Below are positions 51,164-52,822 of a stretch of 52,822 bases of DNA, in pieces. This DNA is from an uncultured Rhodospirillales bacterium (GTDB taxonomy: Bacteria > Pseudomonadota > Alphaproteobacteria > Kiloniellales > Kiloniellaceae). Under the pieces are notes generated by a model that made no database searches, was not told the DNA's origin, and saw nothing but the letters and a program-made list of their open reading frames with translations. The stretch spans positions 1 through 52,822 of the forward strand of contig CAJXUS010000030.1 of the NCBI GenBank assembly GCA_913060675.1. Direction: 5' to 3'. The first letter of the stretch is position 1, and each line of letters starts with the position of its first letter. The position numbers and the translations under genes were made by a program.

Positions 51164-52594
51164 CTAACGCTTTATTTCTAAAGTTTTCTGCCGACCATCC
51201 CTGCGAATAACAATTTTCCATTTAGGAGTATTCTTACCAAGAGCCAATTCGACATCTTCGACAAGTTTAATGGGCGTGTCATTCAAGTTAACAAGAATAT
51301 CATTTGGTTGTAGGCTAATTTGATGCGCAGGGCTTCGTCTTACAACATCTGTAACGATGACGCCTTCCCACATGCTCCCTAGTTCTTTTTCAACGGCCAA
51401 TGCAGGGGAAAGGTTTGCAATGATTGAACCTGCAAGAGGGCTGGATCCTCTAACCTCTCTACGGTTTCGAGCAGGTGTTTCTGGTGCAGGTGTCGCCGTA
51501 TAGATGACGGCGTTTGATTTACGCCCCCGCCATAACTCTATTTGAACTTTGTCACCAATAGGTATTGTTGCAATCCTAAAGCGGAGAGATTCGACATTGA
51601 TAACTTCCTTCCCCTCAACGGATAAAATAACATCGCCTGCAACGACACCTGCAATATCCGCAGGTCCTCCAGGATAGACCGAACTTACTACCACCCCACC
51701 AGGGCGGCTAAGGCCAAAACCTAATGCGAGATCCGAACTCAAATTTTGACCTACAATGCCAGGCCAAGCTCGGACAAGTTCGTGTCCCTCTTCTGCTGAA
51801 CGGATGACAGTTCGCACCATGTTCGCTGGGATAGCAAACCCAATACCAACAGAGCCACCATTACGAGAGGAAGAAAAGATAGCCGTGTTTATGCCCAGTA
51901 ACTTGCCATCCATAGTCACAAGTGCGCCACCAGAATTTCCAGGATTGATCGCAGCGTCTGTTTGAACAAAGAATTGAAAATCAGCAACCCCGACTTGAGT
52001 ACGTGCCAATGCAGATACGATACCACTGGTAACTGTTTGTCCAACACCAAAGGGATTACCTATTGCGAGAACCAAATCACCGACATCAATCGTATCAGAA
52101 TCCATCAACTCAAGTGTCGGTAGCTCTTCGCCTTCAGTGTCTATCTGAAGAATAGCGAGATCGGTCCCCTCATCACTTAAAATTAACTCTGCAGAAAATT
52201 CCCGACGATCAGCTAGAACAACCTGAATTTCAGTCGCTTTGTCTATGACATGATGATTGGTTACGATTAAACCATTACCGCGGACAATGACGCCTGACCC
52301 AAGCGATTTCCCCATTCGCTTACGTTCGCTACCTTGTAAATTCTTTCCAAAAAATCGCTTAAAAAATGGATCGTTAAACAAAGAAGGAACCGCGCGTTCC
52401 TTTACAATTGTTTTAGTGAAGATATTTACGACTGCAGGTGAAGTCTGTTTTACAATCGGTGAAAAACTTAAATTGATCTGCTGCTTACTTGTTGGAACTG
52501 TTTGGGCACCAACAGGAGAAAGTATAAGCAAAGGCATGAGGGCAAAAACCACCGCCATAAACTTGCGCGCATTACAAATCATCAGTTTTGTCAT
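51164..52594 (-). CDS. DegP/HtrA-family periplasmic serine protease
   Basis: About 476 residues. An N-terminal signal peptide ends near VGAQ. The trypsin-like domain has the triad His (TNHHVID), Asp (EGTDLAIL) and Ser (GNSGGALV), and two PDZ domains follow. Start ambiguous: ATG at 52594 (MTKLMICNARK) abuts AAGG, an ATG four codons later is better spaced, and 52615 is also in frame. It degrades or refolds damaged periplasmic proteins. Without an insertion loop as long as DegP's, DegQ-like is equally possible. Confidence 0.92.
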   Translation of the reverse strand: MTKLMICNARKFMAVVFALMPLLILSPVGAQTVPTSKQQINLSFSPIVKQTSPAVVNIFTKTIVKERAVPSLFNDPFFKRFFGKNLQGSERKRMGKSLGSGVIVRGNGLIVTNHHVIDKATEIQVVLADRREFSAELILSDEGTDLAILQIDTEGEELPTLELMDSDTIDVGDLVLAIGNPFGVGQTVTSGIVSALARTQVGVADFQFFVQTDAAINPGNSGGALVTMDGKLLGINTAIFSSSRNGGSVGIGFAIPANMVRTVIRSAEEGHELVRAWPGIVGQNLSSDLALGFGLSRPGGVVVSSVYPGGPADIAGVVAGDVILSVEGKEVINVESLRFRIATIPIGDKVQIELWRGRKSNAVIYTATPAPETPARNRREVRGSSPLAGSIIANLSPALAVEKELGSMWEGVIVTDVVRRSPAHQISLQPNDILVNLNDTPIKLVEDVELALGKNTPKWKIVIRRDGRQKTLEIKR

Positions 52595-52694
52595 CCTTAC
52601 TAATATTCTTGGCATTTACAGATAAGTTAGAGCCTTACCATACTGATGTAATCTCCAAAATATTATAAGCAACAAAAATCATTTAAAACACAAA

Positions 52695-52768
52695 AGGCAG
52701 CCACCAGGGCTGCCTCAGACTGCTGACAAAGGTCTCGCCATTGCGAGGCCTTTGTGATTCACTGTGGT
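52695..52768 (+). mobile_element. Probable left end of an IS1182-type insertion sequence
   Basis: Two hairpins precede the partial transposase ORF: AGGCAGCC/GGCTGCCT (52695-52715) and ACAAAGGTCTCGC/GCGAGGCCTTTGT (52726-52755, 12 of 13 pairs). Stems of this kind at the end of an IS can form the terminal repeat and block read-through into the transposase. The exact end is not determinable because the right end is outside the window. Confidence 0.45.
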
Positions 52769-52822
52769 ATGCTAAAAAAACGGGGATCAGTTCAGACGGA
52801 ACTTGAGATGGTGACTTTAGAG
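52769..52822 (+). CDS. IS1182-family transposase, N-terminal fragment cut by the window edge
   Basis: ATG at 52769 opens a frame that runs off the end after 18 codons: MLKKRGSVQTELEMVTLE. The QTELEMVTLE stretch is what I know from the start of IS1182-type DDE transposases, where it is followed by LVPKDHLLR. Whether the element is complete cannot be seen. It lies divergently upstream of the htrA gene. Confidence 0.6.
   Translation, partial: MLKKRGSVQTELEMVTLE

Overview
The window looks like a chromosomal stretch of a free-living, probably marine, alphaproteobacterium with moderate-to-low GC. Three things suggest this: the gene families (PccA/PccB with the ATP12 assembly chaperone, a DUF1127-type small protein, many TRAP and ABC uptake systems), the conserved order rarA - crcB - rluC - HAD - atp12, and AT-rich intergenic DNA. 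A Kiloniella/Sneathiella/Terasakiella-like lineage is my guess; no rRNA or tRNA gene is present to confirm it. I saw no prophage or CRISPR array.

Layout. 1-9 kb (minus strand): a branched-chain-type ABC uptake operon carrying two acyl-CoA ligases and led by a MerR regulator. The likely job is to import a carboxylate and activate it with CoA. 9-10.4 kb: very small genes (DUF1127-like, a 38-residue basic protein, a possible 12-codon leader) with paired palindromes around them. 10.4-16.5 kb: a membrane-anchored AraC regulator, two alpha/beta hydrolases (one with a near-complete fluoroacetate-dehalogenase active site), two SDRs and a flavin amine oxidase. 16.5-20.6 kb: trhO, two paralogous lipoproteins, a GNAT and a PLP enzyme annotated as threonine synthase. 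21-26 kb: a LysR regulator, a complete cystine ABC importer (tcyJLN-like), a RimJ-type GNAT and cysE, so largely sulfur amino acid metabolism.

26-35.4 kb: an RpiR regulator faces an N-formylglutamate amidohydrolase - TRAP transporter - glutamine-synthetase-like operon. Its promoter is bracketed by a 16-bp inverted repeat. Next comes a GlxA-type AraC regulator facing a TauD-type dioxygenase and a class II aldolase-like protein. This looks like a catabolic island for an N-containing carboxylate. 35.4-41.3 kb: a histidine kinase / NtrC-type regulator pair faces an OFA-family MFS transporter. That transporter has a textbook sigma-54 promoter and three upstream motifs at exact 30-bp intervals, so the regulatory circuit can be read from the sequence.

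41.3-52.8 kb (minus strand): an orphan HEPN-like protein, propionyl-CoA carboxylase, then the housekeeping block atp12 - HAD - rluC - crcB - rarA - degP/htrA. Between crcB and rarA lie a ~260-bp palindromic MITE-like element and a cysteine-hydrolase homologue that has lost its catalytic Cys and Lys. The right edge cuts into the first codons of an IS1182-type transposase.
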